A stretch of DNA of 64,000 bases from Eurosta solidaginis (Eukaryota; Arthropoda; Insecta; Diptera; Tephritidae): positions 59,859,346 to 59,923,345 of the forward strand of contig NC_090324.1 in assembly GCF_040869045.1 (NCBI RefSeq). Direction: 5' to 3'. Positions 42,993-54,205 of the stretch are shown here, piece after piece (position 1 is the stretch's first letter; each line of letters opens with the position of its first letter). The position numbers and the translations under genes were made by a program. Below the pieces are notes generated by a model. It was not told the origin of the DNA, made no database searches, and saw only the letters and a program-made list of their open reading frames with translations.

Positions 42993-44470
42993 GTAAAATT
43001 TTAAGAAAATATTCAACATCATTACAGTATATAAGTAAATTATGTCACCATTCAACTCCAGTGATATGGAGCAACAAAATATAAAAATAAAAGAAATTTT
43101 CAAAATGGGCGTGGCTCCGCCCTTTTTCATTTAATTTGTCTAGAATAATTTTAATGCCATAAGTCCAACAAAAATTTACCAATCCTTATGAAATTTGGAA
43201 AGGGCAAAGCTTCTGTGATGATAGCAGTTTTCTGTAAAAATGGGCGAAATCGGTTGAAGCCACGCCCAGTTTTAATACACAGTCGACCGTCTGACCTTCC
43301 GCTCGGCCGTTAACAAGATAACTTGAGCAAAAACAGATATATCTCTACTGAACTTAGGTCACGTACTCACCTGAACTCACTTTGCCTTGGTGTTAAAAAT
43401 GGGCGAAATCCGACTATGACCACGCCCACTTTTTCGATATCGAAAATTTCGAAAAATGAAAAAAATACCATAAATATATACGAAATACGAAAAAAAGGGA
43501 TCAAACATGGTGATTGGAATGGTTTATTGACGCCTTCACATATACAACTACGGGCCACTGCCTTTCAAATCATTCATTAATACCTTTGATTTGATACCCG
43601 TATCGTACAAACACATTATAGAGTCACTCCTGGACCACCTTTAAGGCGATATCTCGAAAAGGTGTCTACCTATATAACTAAGGCCCACTCCCTTTTAAAT
43701 AATCATTAACACCTTTCATTTGATACCCATATCGTACAAACGCATTCTAGAGTTACCCCTGGTCCACCTTTATGGCGATATCTCGAAAAGGTGTCCACCT
43801 ATAGAACTAAGGCCCACTCCCTTTTAAAATACTCATTAATACCTTTCATTTGATACCCATATCGTACAAACGCATTCTAGAGTCAACCCTGGTCTAGAGT
43901 CACCCCTGGTCGAAAAGGCGTCCACCTATAGAACTAAGGGTCACTCCCTTTCATTTGATACCCATATCGTACAAACACATTCTAGATTCACCCCTGGTCC
44001 ACTTTTGTGGCGATATCTCTAAAAGCCGTCTACCTATAGCCGTTCCCCTTTAAAATACTTATTAACACCTTTCATTTGATACCCATATCGTACAAACACA
44101 TTCTACAGTCACCACTGGTCCACCTTAATGTCGATATCTCGAAAAGGCATCCACCTAGAGAACTAAGGCCCACTCCCTTTTAAAATACTCCTTAGCACCT
44201 TTCATTTGATATCCATATCGTACAAACAAATTGCAGAGTCACCCCTGGTCCACCTTTATGGCGAAATCTCGAAAAGGCGTCCACCTTTCGAACTAAGGCC
44301 GACTCCCTTTTACAATACTCATTAACACCTTTAATTTGATACCTATATTGTACAAACACATTCTAGAGTCACCCCTGGTCCACCTTTATGGCGATATCTC
44401 GAAAAGGTGTCCACCTATAGAACTTAGACCCACTCCCTTTTAAATAATCATTTACACCCCGTTTTTAAAC
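42993..44470 (+). mobile_element. Helentron-like copy F, truncated at both ends
   Basis: Picks up the family at the ATTACAGTATATAAGTAAAT block, continues through TCGACCGTCTG (43281) and the CCACGCCCACTTTTTC module, then jumps to the array at about 43530. Compared with D2 about 218 bp are missing there, with ACGC shared at the junction. Seven or so degenerate monomers follow. No 3' hairpin or TTGTTTT; it stops at 'ccccgtttttaaacc'. Confidence 0.65.
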
Positions 44471-44499
44471 CGTTTTATTTAGCTTAACTTAACAGGCTG

Positions 44500-45545
44500 G
44501 CTGGCTGGCCGGCACGAATTTTGTAATCGAAATTTAAGTAACTTCCCGATATGCTACAAGCATGAAACTTGGAATATAGTTCAGAACCCTATGACAATGC
44601 AATAATAAGAAAAAACTCCGATATGTGGCGCATGGATCGAAATATTTCAAAAAAAAACCGTATTTGTGGTCCGATTTGGCTCATATTTGGAACACATAAT
44701 ATATACAAGAATAGAAAGAGGCCTATGGGAAAAAACCCCGCTACATGGCGCAAGGATCGAGATATTCAAAAAAATCGTATTTGTGGTCCGATTTGGTTCA
44801 TATTTAGAACACATAATACATGCGTGAATAGAAAGCGACCTATGAAAAAAAACGCCGCTAGATGTCGCAAGAATCAAGATATTCAAAAAAATCGCACTTG
44901 TGGTCTGATTTGGCTCATATTTGGCACACATAATACATACAAGAATAGAAAGAGACCTATGAAAAAAAAGCGCCGCTATATGGAGCAAGGATCGAGATAT
45001 TAAAAAAATCGTATTTGTTGTCCGATTTGGTTCATATTTAGAACACATAATACATACAAGAATAGAAAGAGGCCTATGGGAAAAAACCCCGCTACATGGC
45101 GCAAGGATCGAGATATTCAAAAAAATCGTATTTGTGGTCCGATTTGGTTCATATTTAGAACACATAATACATGCGTGAATAGAAAGCGACCTATGAAAAA
45201 AAACGCCGCTAGATGTCGCAAGAATCAAGATATTCAAAAAAATCGCACTTGTGGTCTGATTTGGCTCATATTTGGCACACATAATACATACAAGAATAGA
45301 AAGAGACCTATGAAAAAAAAGCGCCGCTATATGGAGCAAGGATCGAGATATTAAAAAAATCGTATTTGTTGTCCGATTTGGTTCATATTTAGAACACATA
45401 ATACATACATGAATAGAAAAAGGCCTGTAAAAAAATCGTAATTATGGTCCGATTTGGTCCATATTTGAAAAACATATTACATACATGAAAAGAAAGCGAC
45501 CTGTGATATCCGATTTGGCTCATATTTGGAACAAATATTACATAC
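44500..45545. repeat. 117-bp satellite with 351-bp higher-order unit
   Basis: The phrase CCGATTTGG (or CTGATTTGG) occurs at 44671, 44788, 44905, 45022, 45139, 45256 and 45373, always 117 bp apart. Monomer variants ABC (ACCCCGCTACATGG, ACGCCGCTAGATGT, GCGCCGCTATATGG) repeat as a 351-bp block twice, nearly identically. The array begins after a GGCTGGCTGGCTGGCC block (44491-44506) and the leader GCATGAAACTTGGAATATAG. It ends with shortened monomers (76 and 61 bp). Long ORFs on both strands are due to 117 = 3x39. Confidence 0.95.
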
Positions 45546-45758
45546 AGTCCGGTAGAAGTGACATCAAAATATTTTGGAGTTCTAGGAGCATACTTAGCGC
45601 AGAGTCGAGTACAGTCTTTGGAAGCATTATGTATTGAGGACTTAGATTGTAACAAATTGTCAGGAAAGAGTCCTTGTAATAATGAGTCACTAAATGAACT
45701 AAATAGAATGAGAAATAATAGTGTCGCTGAATCAAACCAAGATGTTATATTACCTTAA
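45546..45758 (+). pseudogene. Unrecognised ~70-codon exon-like ORF
   Basis: From the satellite edge a frame reads PVEVTSKYFGVLGAYLAQSR, then VQSLEALCIEDLDCNKL and NNESLNELNRMRNNSVAESN, and stops at TAA 45756-45758. Composition is balanced and unlike the flanking repeats, so a fragment of a host coding exon is possible. I do not recognise the protein. The AG before it (catacag) belongs to the satellite, so it is not good evidence for a splice acceptor. Confidence 0.3.
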
Positions 45759-46132
45759 ACATTGTAAACATGACATAATAACTCGACAGTTTAAACTTCA
45801 TTTTATTTAATTTCATAAGTATGGCATCCTTTTATTATACATATAAATTTTCGTTAAACACGAAATTGAACGAAGCGTTTCTTCGTAATATCTAAATCGC
45901 TTCCTTCAACTTCATTTTATAGAAAAACCTTCGAGGAAATTAAACGAACAAGTAAGAATCTTGTTACAAACTTTTAATTTAATCATTTACTTATTATAAC
46001 TATCTTGTAGATATTAAAACTTGCACAGTAAGACTAAATAAACACTGTCATGTTAAAATATTAGTTGTGTTTCCTTGAAACGTTAGTTGCAGCGATAACA
46101 AATAGGCAATTAAATAAGGACTAAAAACTTGA
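45759..46132. other. AT-rich spacer
   Basis: No gene seen. Confidence 0.4.
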
Positions 46133-46553
46133 AAATAAAATAACTAAAAAAAGTTTTAAGTTAAACGGTTTTAATGAAAACAATATTTACATGAAGTAAT
46201 AATAATAATAAATGCTAGAAAATAATTAGGTAGGTCCTAGGTACACTCCTCATCAATTTAGAGCGTTGATCAGACAATTAAATAAAAGCGTTGGACCCGT
46301 CAAATTTCTATTGATAATCATATATAAGACCGACTGAACCTTAATGGGGTTATGCTACGCCTCACATTTTCAGAAATTTCACGCGCCTAACGCGTTTATT
46401 TAATTGTCTGATCTACGCCCTAGATTGATTAGGAGTGTGATGACTAGTACCTAGGACCTACCTAATTATTTTCTAGCTTTGAGTATTATTATTCATGTAA
46501 TTATTGTTTTCAATAAAACCGTTTAACTTAAACATTTTTTTAATTATTTTATG
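46133..46553. mobile_element. Foldback element 3
   Basis: Left arm 46133-46293 and right arm 46386-46553 are reverse complements with scattered mismatches. A 92-bp spacer separates them. Inner edges read AATTAAATAAAAGCGTTGG and CCTAACGCGTTTATTTAATT. The outer arm carries GTTAAACGGTTTTAATGAAA. No coding capacity. Confidence 0.85.
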
Positions 46554-47033
46554 TCTAACATTAATTTTGTTTTACATTTGTATGTATGTACATATCTTTT
46601 CAATGTTTAACTGTATTTAGAACTTTTTATTTATTGTTTTATCAAATTGGTATTAATTGATAAGTATTTATTTCCTTATTGGTCGCTAATAGTGAATGGT
46701 TTCAAACGACCATACGACCATGTTTAATATGCACTATATGGGGTAGGGTGCACTAAAGAAGCACTTCACTATAAATTTTATTATTAATTATTTATTTTAA
46801 AAATTTACAATTTTGCGTATTTATTTTTAAAGCATATATTTTGAGGCGGATGGTGAATAGTTAACTTAAAAGCGGTTCAGTGCACTCCGCTGAACCGTTT
46901 ACTTATTAACTTAAAGAGAAGAAAAACGATAAGTATATAAATAGGTACATATATACGCATTTCTTAAATGTACATATTTTATGCAAACGGTAACTTAATA
47001 AATTGATACAGGGTGAATGTAAAGTATGAGTAT
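46554..47033. other. AT-rich spacer with hairpin
   Basis: No gene. 46859-46909 forms a hairpin: GTTAACTTAAAAGCGGTTCAG and CTGAACCG...TATTAAC around a ~9-nt loop. Confidence 0.45.
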
Positions 47034-47559
47034 TGTAACGACTTTGGTGGACTCCGCTTATTTTCCACCTTCTACTAACGTTCGTATCGCTAAGCTGTTG
47101 AATAAATAACTCCAATATTTAATATGAAAAATGGTCTTTATTAGACTGCTTTGAAAGTACTTCACAATATCGCTTATACTACGCAACCAATATCGTGCTT
47201 AAATCAAACTGATTGACATTGCCTCAGCTTGTGCTGCTTTATACTCTTCGGTTTCCTCGTTTGCATACTTCTAGGTTTCTCCTTCTAGAATTTACTACTT
47301 GTTTACCAGCTATAAACTACAGATGCACGTTTATAGCTTGTCATATGCGCGTGTATATGTGAGTGATAATTCGATCGATGATTGCGTACTTTTGTGAGCA
47401 TCTCAGATATATGCATGTGTTTGTGCATATCTCTCCGCTTGTTGTATGTAGGTACTTATGTGTAGATATAATGATTGATTTGTTTATGTAGATACAAGTG
47501 ACTGCTTAGTATGGGCTTAGAGATGATAATATGCCTTAGTGTTGCTAATATTCGTCATA
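47034..47559 (-). repeat. gypsy 3' LTR
   Basis: Matches 52170-52687 with roughly 8-10% differences by eye. Just outside it (47560-47580) the minus strand reads AGGTGGAGGGCAG, a likely polypurine tract next to the LTR start. Confidence 0.9.
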
Positions 47560-47740
47560 CTGCCCTCCACCTAAGTCTGAACGTCCCGATCAGACAAATT
47601 TCCTGATCTAAACGCCGCCAGTCTTTCCAGATGAACCACTTTCATTTTGGTTCGTGGTTTACCAATGGTTTGTATGCGGTAAACTACATCGGTGATCCAT
47701 TTTACAACGTTGTATCGGCCTTCCCAATTACACTGCAATT

Positions 47741-48566
47741 TCAGGGACAAACCTTTTTTTGTTGCGGGTTGTATAACAGCACCAAATCTCCTTCCTGAAA
47801 ACCTTCCGAATTAAATGCTTTATCGTACCTGGCTTTCATCTTGGCACTCATATTTTTTGTTCGTTGCCTTACAAGATCGTGTATTTCTCTCATCTCTGCT
47901 TCCAAGACACCAGTGGATTTTTTGGCATTTCTCTCCGCATCGGCCTCTATTCCAAACTTCAAATAAGCTGGCAGTCGAAGGTCATTGCCAAAAATTGCCT
48001 TTGCGGAAGTTTGACCCCTTGTCTCATGCACTGCCGATCGGTAAGCCATTAAGAATAATGCTATGGGTGTCTCCCACTCTTTATGGTACTTGTCGACTAC
48101 TTTCCTTAAGTGTTCCTGCAAGGTTCTATTGGATCGTTCCACCATACCATCGGACTGAGGATACAAGTGTACTTGTCCGTTTTTTTCGAATGCCCAATTT
48201 CTTACACATTTCTTGAACCACCGCTTATTCGAAATTCCTGCCTTGGTCAGAATGTAACTCCATTGGTACACCATACCTTGCAACCAAGTCGTTTGTAACC
48301 ACTTCTGCTACTGTTTCCGCTTCTTGATTTGGGATTGGGTATAACTCGGGCCACTTACCGAAATAATGCATAACCACCAGTACGTATTTGTTTCTGCAGT
48401 TGCTAGTAGGAAATTGACCAGCGATATCCATGGCAATCCTTTCATATGGTGCACCTGATATATACTGCTTCATCTGGCCATGACTTCGTGTTTTGGGTCG
48501 TTGACTCTGCTGCAAACTTCGCAGTTGGCAATCCACTCGGTGACGAAGTGACGGCAACCAACCCAA
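47741..48566 (-). pseudogene. gypsy integrase
   Basis: In minus-strand order: YERIAMDIAGQFPTSNCRN (first Asp) and MELHSDQGRNFE (second Asp) in the frame 48566-48225. Then in the frame 48283-47741 come HLYPQSDGMVERSNRTLQEH (the Glu) and SAKAIFGNDLRLPAYL, followed by GDLVLLYNPQQKK (C-terminal chromatin/DNA-binding part). The catalytic triad is intact, but two frames divide it at about 48230. The upstream zinc-binding HHCC part is only faintly visible near 48570 (HRVDCQLRSLQQ). Confidence 0.9.
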
Positions 48567-48586
48567 TAGAATCTCTGCTTAATTTC

Positions 48587-49306
48587 TCACTGAGCACGTC
48601 GGGAATCATTTTCCTGGGAACAGATTATCAGTTTCTTCTTGCATTGACCATCCTCACTCTCCCATACTCGATGCAAGCATCCGGATATCAATTCTAAGCT
48701 GTTCCGCTGTGCCCAATATGACTTCGCAATGGGACCCTCTACTGACATCTCCTCTCTGTTTGGTCTTTCGTTTCGTTCGAGCTCTTGCATAACGTGTGAC
48801 AGGTCTGTATCTTCTAGCTGGCACTTCCTTAGTTGTTCCTTGTCCCATTTATCCGTACATGCTATAGTCATTAGCCCGACATCTATAATGGCTTCTTTAG
48901 CTTCGGCCGTTGAACAGTGCTTCCGTTCCAAACTACATGGTCTTCGTGACATTGCATCAGCATTTCCATGGGTACTGCCGTTTCAATGCTGAATGTAAAA
49001 GTCATAGCTTTGTAGTCGCTCGATCCACCGTGCCAATTGTCCTTCTGGATTACGGAAGTGCAGAAGCCATTTCAACGCTGCGTGATCTGCCCTGACACGG
49101 AATTGCTGGCCGTAGAGGTATTTGTGAAAATGTTTAATGCACTCTACCAATGCCAACAGCTCTCTCCGTGTAATGCAGTAGTTCCTCTCTGGTTTTCCAA
49201 TTGAACGGCTGTAATATGCATATCCGCTTGCATCTGTATCTAAAATAAACGTTGCTCCTGGAATCGGATATGCAAACATTGGAGCAGTACACAAACGCTC
49301 TTTCAA
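48587..49306 (-). pseudogene. gypsy RNase H and linker
   Basis: FAYPIPGATFILDTDASGYAY (catalytic Asp) is followed directly by YSRSIGKPERNYCITRRELL (Glu) and HFHKYLYGQQFRVRADHAAL (Asp). The usual GAVLSQ-type stretch between the first two blocks is missing, an in-frame deletion of ~20 residues. The frame then changes to MSRRPCSLERKHC and an acidic linker (48952-48587) to the integrase. Confidence 0.85.
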
Positions 49307-49408
49307 TGTTTGGAAAACTACTTCTTGCTCCTTCTTCCATTCAAAAGCTTTATTTTTTCTTGTTAGCTCGTGGAGGCTATGGGCTACGCTGGCAAAATTT
49401 GGTACACA

Positions 49409-50020
49409 TTAGCGGTAATATGTACACAGCTCAAGGAAACTTCTCAATTCATGTAGGTTCTGTGGTATTGGCCAATCCTTTACAGCCTCTATTTTTTCGT
49501 TCGCAGTCGTTACCTTGTGACCCAAATAATTTACTTCTTTTCTAAACAGCGCACACTTTTTGGGACTTATTTTCAGACCAGCGCCAGCTATTCTCTGGAA
49601 AACTGCCTCCAAGTTTTTAAGATGTTCATCAAAGTTCTTGCCCAATACGATGATGTTGTCCACGTACACCAAGCATGTTTATATCTGATCCATGAGTCTC
49701 TCAAAAGTAGCTGGTGCATTACAAAGTCCAAAAGGCATTACTGTAAATTGCCAAAGACCATCTCCGGCTGAAGGCTGTTTTCTCTTTGTCTTCCTCCTTC
49801 ACCTCCACTTGCCAGTAGCCACTTTTCAAGTCCAGTGCGGAAAACCATTTTGTACCAGAGAGCGAGTCCAGAGTGTCGTCAATTCTTGGCAATGGGTAGC
49901 TATCCTTTTTTGTGACGTCGTTCCTTCTTCTTTGCAAGTACCACCGCTGAGCTCCATTTACTAGCTGATGGTTCGATGACGCCACTGTCGCTCATTTCTT
50001 GTACGATTTGACTCATAACT
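49409..50020 (-). pseudogene. gypsy reverse transcriptase
   Basis: DSYPLPRIDDTLDSLSGTKW and [20 protein letters not shown] (motif A Asp) lie in the frame 49985-49719. A frameshift in the [15 protein letters not shown] region leads to MVYVDNIIVLGKNF (motif C), ISPKKCALFRKEVNYLGHKV and LRSFLELCTYYR. The active-site YVDD is YVDN: the second aspartate is replaced. That change alone should abolish polymerisation in this copy. Confidence 0.9.
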
Positions 50021-50928
50021 TCCCGCTTCGCCAGTGGAACACTACGAGGAGCTTGACGTATCGGCCTCGCAACTGCAGTGCCAATTTGATGTTTCACAAG
50101 ATTGGTGCGGCCTGGTTTGGAACCATCCTGGTCAAATATGTTCGCGGACTTTGGGAGCAGATTTTTTGCCTTACTCTGATAGGCTTCCTCTAGCCCCTCC
50201 GTCCATGCCGTGATGTCATTTGAAAGATCAGTATTACTAGATGAAACGTGTTCCTGGAGCTGTTCACAGTTAATAACTATTTCAGCCTCTTGGCACCTTC
50301 CCAAAATAGCTCCTTTGATCAGTATGAGTGGTGACTTGAACTCATTGAGTACTCTTACCGGAATACGTCCTTCTTGTTTTGTCATAGCCAGGGTTTTTCC
50401 TACAAGTATGTTCGGTGCTGAATTGTTTGCTGCTTCGACAACCCACAATTTGTTTGCCCCACAATCTCCATCAACCTTTGCCCAGATGACTGCTTCTGAT
50501 TTTGGTGGTATTTGCTGACGCTCTTCCACCAGCACTCGTTTACTGCTGTTGCCTTTCTCGTTGCCGAAATTAAGTGGCACATCTATGTTCTTATATCGCA
50601 TTGTCTTGTTCTGCATATCGATCTTGAGGCCTTGGTCTATTAAGAAGTCCACTCCAATTATGATTTCATCAAAAATCTCAGCCACTATAAAATTGTGTAG
50701 TACCGTGACGTTCCCAATTACTACTTCACATGCTACTTCTCCAATTACCTGGGTGTCCTCTCCCGTAGCTGTACGTATTCTTGCTCCAAGCAATAGTCTT
50801 ATCTTTTTGTTAACTAAATCTGATCGAATGATGGAAGGAGACGCACCCGTATCTACATTCAGTAAACGTTCCTTTCCATCCACATGTCCTCCGACAGTAA
50901 GATTGCTTGACCTTCTTCCAATTTGCAA
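49900..50928 (-). pseudogene. gypsy protease and RT N-terminus
   Basis: A 342-codon open frame. It starts with protease: ERLLNVDTGASPSIIRSDL (active DTGA), then ACEVVIGNVTVLHNFIVAE and EIIIGVDFLIDQG (flap and C-terminal hydrophobic block). A ~150-residue connector follows. It ends with LAKREVMSQIVQEMSDSGV and IEPSASKWSSAVVLAKKK, the RT fingers. The protease appears intact. A frameshift at the lysine-rich AAAGAAG stretch near 49930 breaks the link to the RT palm. Confidence 0.9.
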
Positions 50929-50990
50929 GATAGAGATTATGGAGTATTCAATTGCGGGAGCCAGCTGTCACCCCTTTCAGCTGACTCGGT

Positions 50991-52092
50991 TTAGTTTAAC
51001 GATTGAGTAGATTTGGAGATTTGCTCATCTCTTTGAGCTCTGCGTTTACGGCCACCCACATTGTTGGAACTATTAGGGTTGGTACTGCAATAACGTGCAA
51101 TGTGCCCTGGCTTTCCACACTTAAAGAATTTCACAGCACCCTCGTTTTTCTGCTGCGTTCCTTCTAATGCTTCCAAAATTGTGTCTACCCAGTCTGGCCT
51201 TTCCACTTCCACGCGATGAGCTTTGTAGGCGGGCTTACTCAAAAGTGAGGCAGTTTCCTGAGTTAGTGCACGGGATACCGTTTCAGCAAATGTTAATTTT
51301 GGATTCGTATATGTATCTCGTTTCAGTTCCACGTCTCGTATGCCATTTATGAAGCTCTGGATTTTTACCCTCTCGGTGTATTCCACGGGTGCGTCCGCAG
51401 TTGCTAGATGGGCCAGCCCTTCAACATCGGACGCAAACTCCTGCAAGGTCTCATTAGCTTTTTGGGAAGCGGTTTTGCAACTCATTTTGATATATCTGCT
51501 TCCTGGGTTCGCTTCCGTATCCTCGTTCTACAGCAGCCATCAACGCTTCATAGTTGTTTCGCTCTCCTTCGGGAATCGTCTGTAGGATTTCGGCTGCTTA
51601 CCCCTTCAGTGCTACGAATAGAGCTGCAACTTTATCTTCAGCACTCCAGATGTTCACTGCTGCGGTCTTCTCAAACTGAATCTTAAACACCTGGAAAGGA
51701 ACAGAACCGTCAAAAGATGGAATTTTTACCTTCGGATTGCTCGCTGAAACAGCTGGGCGATTTAGTTGTAACTGCTCCATACGACCTTTTAAATCATCGA
51801 CTTTTGCCTGAAATGCGTGCTTCCTGTGCTTCCAACTTGGATGTTAATGTCGAAGTTTGTACAGATATTGTAGCCAATATCGTGTTAAAGTCTGTGCTGG
51901 TAGCTGCCTCCGATGTTTCGTTTTCTCTTCAATTTCTGTTGTTTCATCGCCATCAAGATGAAAGACATACTCTTCCACGTTAAATCCTTCTGATTCCATT
52001 GCCTCTCGTAGTCGTGTGTGAAGTTCGAGTTTATTGCCGGTTATATTCAATCCACGGCTCTCCAACTCCTTCTTCAGTTGGTGGATCTTCAA
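50991..52092 (-). pseudogene. gypsy gag with SAP domain and zinc knuckle
   Basis: Three frames. 52092-51844: IHQLKKELESRGLNITGNKL, ELHTRLREAMESEGF, a SAP-like DNA-binding motif at the N-terminus. 51780-51598: VKIPSFDGSVPFQVFKIQFE and VAALFVALKG (capsid). 51485-50991: ANETLQEFASDVEGLAHLA, the rest of the capsid, then KFFKCGKPGHIARYC. The zinc knuckle lacks its first cysteine (Phe instead), leaving CHC. No ATG begins the first frame; translation start is unclear. Confidence 0.8.
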
Positions 52093-52147
52093 TTCAATCC
52101 ACTTTGCAATATCCTTGTTGTACCCAAAATCTTCGGAATTTATTCAA

Positions 52148-52169
52148 CAATTCCTCTTCTGACACCACT
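52148..52169 (-). other. Candidate gypsy primer-binding site
   Basis: On the minus strand the bases right after the 5' LTR read AGTGGTGTCAGAAGAGGAA. Position and the TGGTGTCA start fit a tRNA-primed site; the tRNA was not identified. Confidence 0.5.
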
Positions 52170-52687
52170 TGTAACGAATTTAGTGGAATCCGCTTATTTT
52201 CCACCTTCTACTAACTTTCGTGTCGTTAAATTGTTGAATAAATAACTCCAATATTCTATAATGAAAAATGGTCTTTATTAGACTGCTTTGAAAGTACTTC
52301 ACAGTCACTTCGCAACCAATAGCGTGCTTAAATCAAACTGATTGGCCATGCCTCAGCTGGTGCTGCTTTTATATTCTGCGGTTTCCTCACTCCCATACTT
52401 CAAGGCGTTTATCTCTCTAGAATTAACTACTTGTTTACCAGCTATAAACTACAGATGCACGTTTATAGCTTCTCATACGGGCGTGTATATGTGAGTGATA
52501 CTTCGACCGATGGTTGCATACTTTTGTGAGCATCTCAGATATTTGCATGTGTTTGTGCATATCTCTCCGCTTCTTGTAAGTACGTATGTGTAGACATAAT
52601 GATTGATTTGTTTATGTATATACAAATAACTGCTTAGTATCGGGTTAGAGATGATAGTATGCCTTAGTGTTGGTAATATTCGTCACA
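52170..52687 (-). repeat. gypsy 5' LTR
   Basis: Direct copy of 47034-47559. Contains AATAAATAACTCC and the terminal TGTGACGAATATTACC on the minus strand. Confidence 0.9.
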
Positions 52688-53378
52688 GTATGGATTTTAT
52701 ACAATGTAAGTATTTCAAAATGGTAAGTACTTCAAAAAGTTAAGTATTTCAAAAAGGTAAGAATTTCCAAATGGTAATATTTCAAAAAGGTAATTATTTC
52801 GAAAGGGTAAGTATTTTAAAAATATAAGTATATAACATTAACATGCTTATAAGTATATATATATATATATAGATATATTAGATATATTAGATATATATAT
52901 ACATATAAATAACCCTACATTGAACATTGAATAAAGCGCCGTTGAAGACATGAGCGCAAACCTCATAGATTTCATGACATTATTAAATTATTAAAGAGTC
53001 AGTTTATTGACACTTTTGTTTGTTTACTATGCATAAAAATTGTTAACATTATATTTGAGTTTGGATTTGATTGTATAGTATTTCCCGCTTATATGCACCG
53101 ATTTTTTCTAAAGTTTTGTAATTTTGCCGCTTATAAGCACTAAATAAAAAATTCTATTTTAAACGAATTTATTTGGCTTCTAACTAAATTTACTGTATTA
53201 ATGATATTACAATTCATTTGTCAATTCTCTGCATTCTTGCCTGCTACGGAGAATCTACTAACGAACATATAATCGCAGAAGCCTTCCCAGGACTAACACT
53301 AACTTTTTAACTCTTTATTGTGCTATTTGTAACCTATACTTAATTTCCTTATCTTAAGCCTCATTATTATATACTGGG
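52688..53378. other. Short tandem repeats and possible LTR of gypsy 2
   Basis: 52700-52830 holds seven or so ~18-bp repeats of GTAAGTATTTCAAAAAG type. 52855-52910 is a TA-rich microsatellite. 53000-53370 may contain the 3' LTR of the following element, but no second copy exists to define it. No gene. Confidence 0.45.
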
Positions 53379-54205
53379 CTAACTATAGTTTCTTGTAAAA
53401 ATTCGAAGGTCAGAGGTGTTTTTTAAAAAATACGTTGAAGGGACAGCAACCGTGAATTCTAGACGGTGTTGTATTGTAACTATACGAAACATATTGAATG
53501 TTCTATAACTGCGATCAAAACAGCCCAAAGTTTGATGATAGTAAGGCGTTGAGGTTTTTTGCTCAATTTTGAGAAACTTGCAAAATTCCTTAAATAAACT
53601 GTTCTTGTATTCGGTTCCCATATCCGTTATGATTGTTTGCATACAACCATAAATCAGAATGAAATGTTCCAATAAAGCCTTTGCAACCGCTACAGCATGT
53701 TTGCTCTGAACGGGTGCTACAAATCAATATTTAGTTAGATCGCATAAAATAGTAACCGCATATTCATTTCCATGTACCGATTTCGGTATTGGTCCGATCG
53801 TATCGATTTGTACTATATCTAAATCTTTCGGAGGCGTTTCCTTTATAGTCATTTGCTCCTTCAGATGTTTGTTAATTTTATTTTTATTGCAGTGGATGAA
53901 ATTTTTTATTATTTTTTTATATAATTTTTCTTATTTTTCCAGTAATATTTTTGTTTTATTTTGCTTGTTGTACGATTGATTCCTAGGTGGCCACCAGGAA
54001 TAGGGACATCGTGATATTTATAAAAAATTTCTTTAATTTTTTCAATGATTATCACATGCATAACCTCCGGATTTAATGCAACAATTAAATTTTTGAGAAC
54101 TTTGGTACCTAATTCTTTAAATTTATCTACTCGAGCATAATTAGACAATTTGTCTCCAAAGGGCAACCCTATGTTTACAAGTCTTAAATTGCCGGCTTCT
54201 TTCAT
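53379..54205 (-). pseudogene. gypsy-2 integrase
   Basis: KEIFYKYHDVPIPGGHLGIN, RTTSKIKQKYYW (zinc-binding region, frame 54205-53909). After ~230 bp of broken sequence comes EHFILIYGCMQTIITDMGTE, KNSLFKEFCKFLKIEQKTST (core, second Asp) and YYHQTLGCFDRSYRTFN. The third catalytic residue, normally Glu before Arg in this motif (ER), is Asp here (DR). The cysteine pair of the zinc finger is not visible. Confidence 0.8.

Larger units (their letters stand above)
47034..52687 (-). mobile_element. Full-length Ty3/gypsy LTR retrotransposon
   Basis: Two LTRs (47034-47559 and 52170-52687) in direct orientation flank gag, PR, RT, RNase H and IN on the minus strand. GTAT stands on both sides (47030-47033 and 52688-52691), the 4-bp target duplication typical of the group. 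LTR termini are TGT...ACA. Coding frames are broken, so it is inactive but structurally complete (~5.65 kb). Confidence 0.95.

Noticed and set aside
44647..45399. 250-codon minus-strand ORF with CIMCSKYEPNRTTNTIF repeats
   Set aside because: It lies wholly in the 117-bp satellite. The period is divisible by three, so both strands stay open; no protein is implied.
45540..45560. Splice acceptor before the exon-like ORF
   Set aside because: The AG belongs to the satellite monomer (ACATACA), and there is no pyrimidine tract.
50549..51010. 153-codon + strand ORF
   Set aside because: Antisense shadow of the gypsy protease frame, whose motifs are unmistakable.
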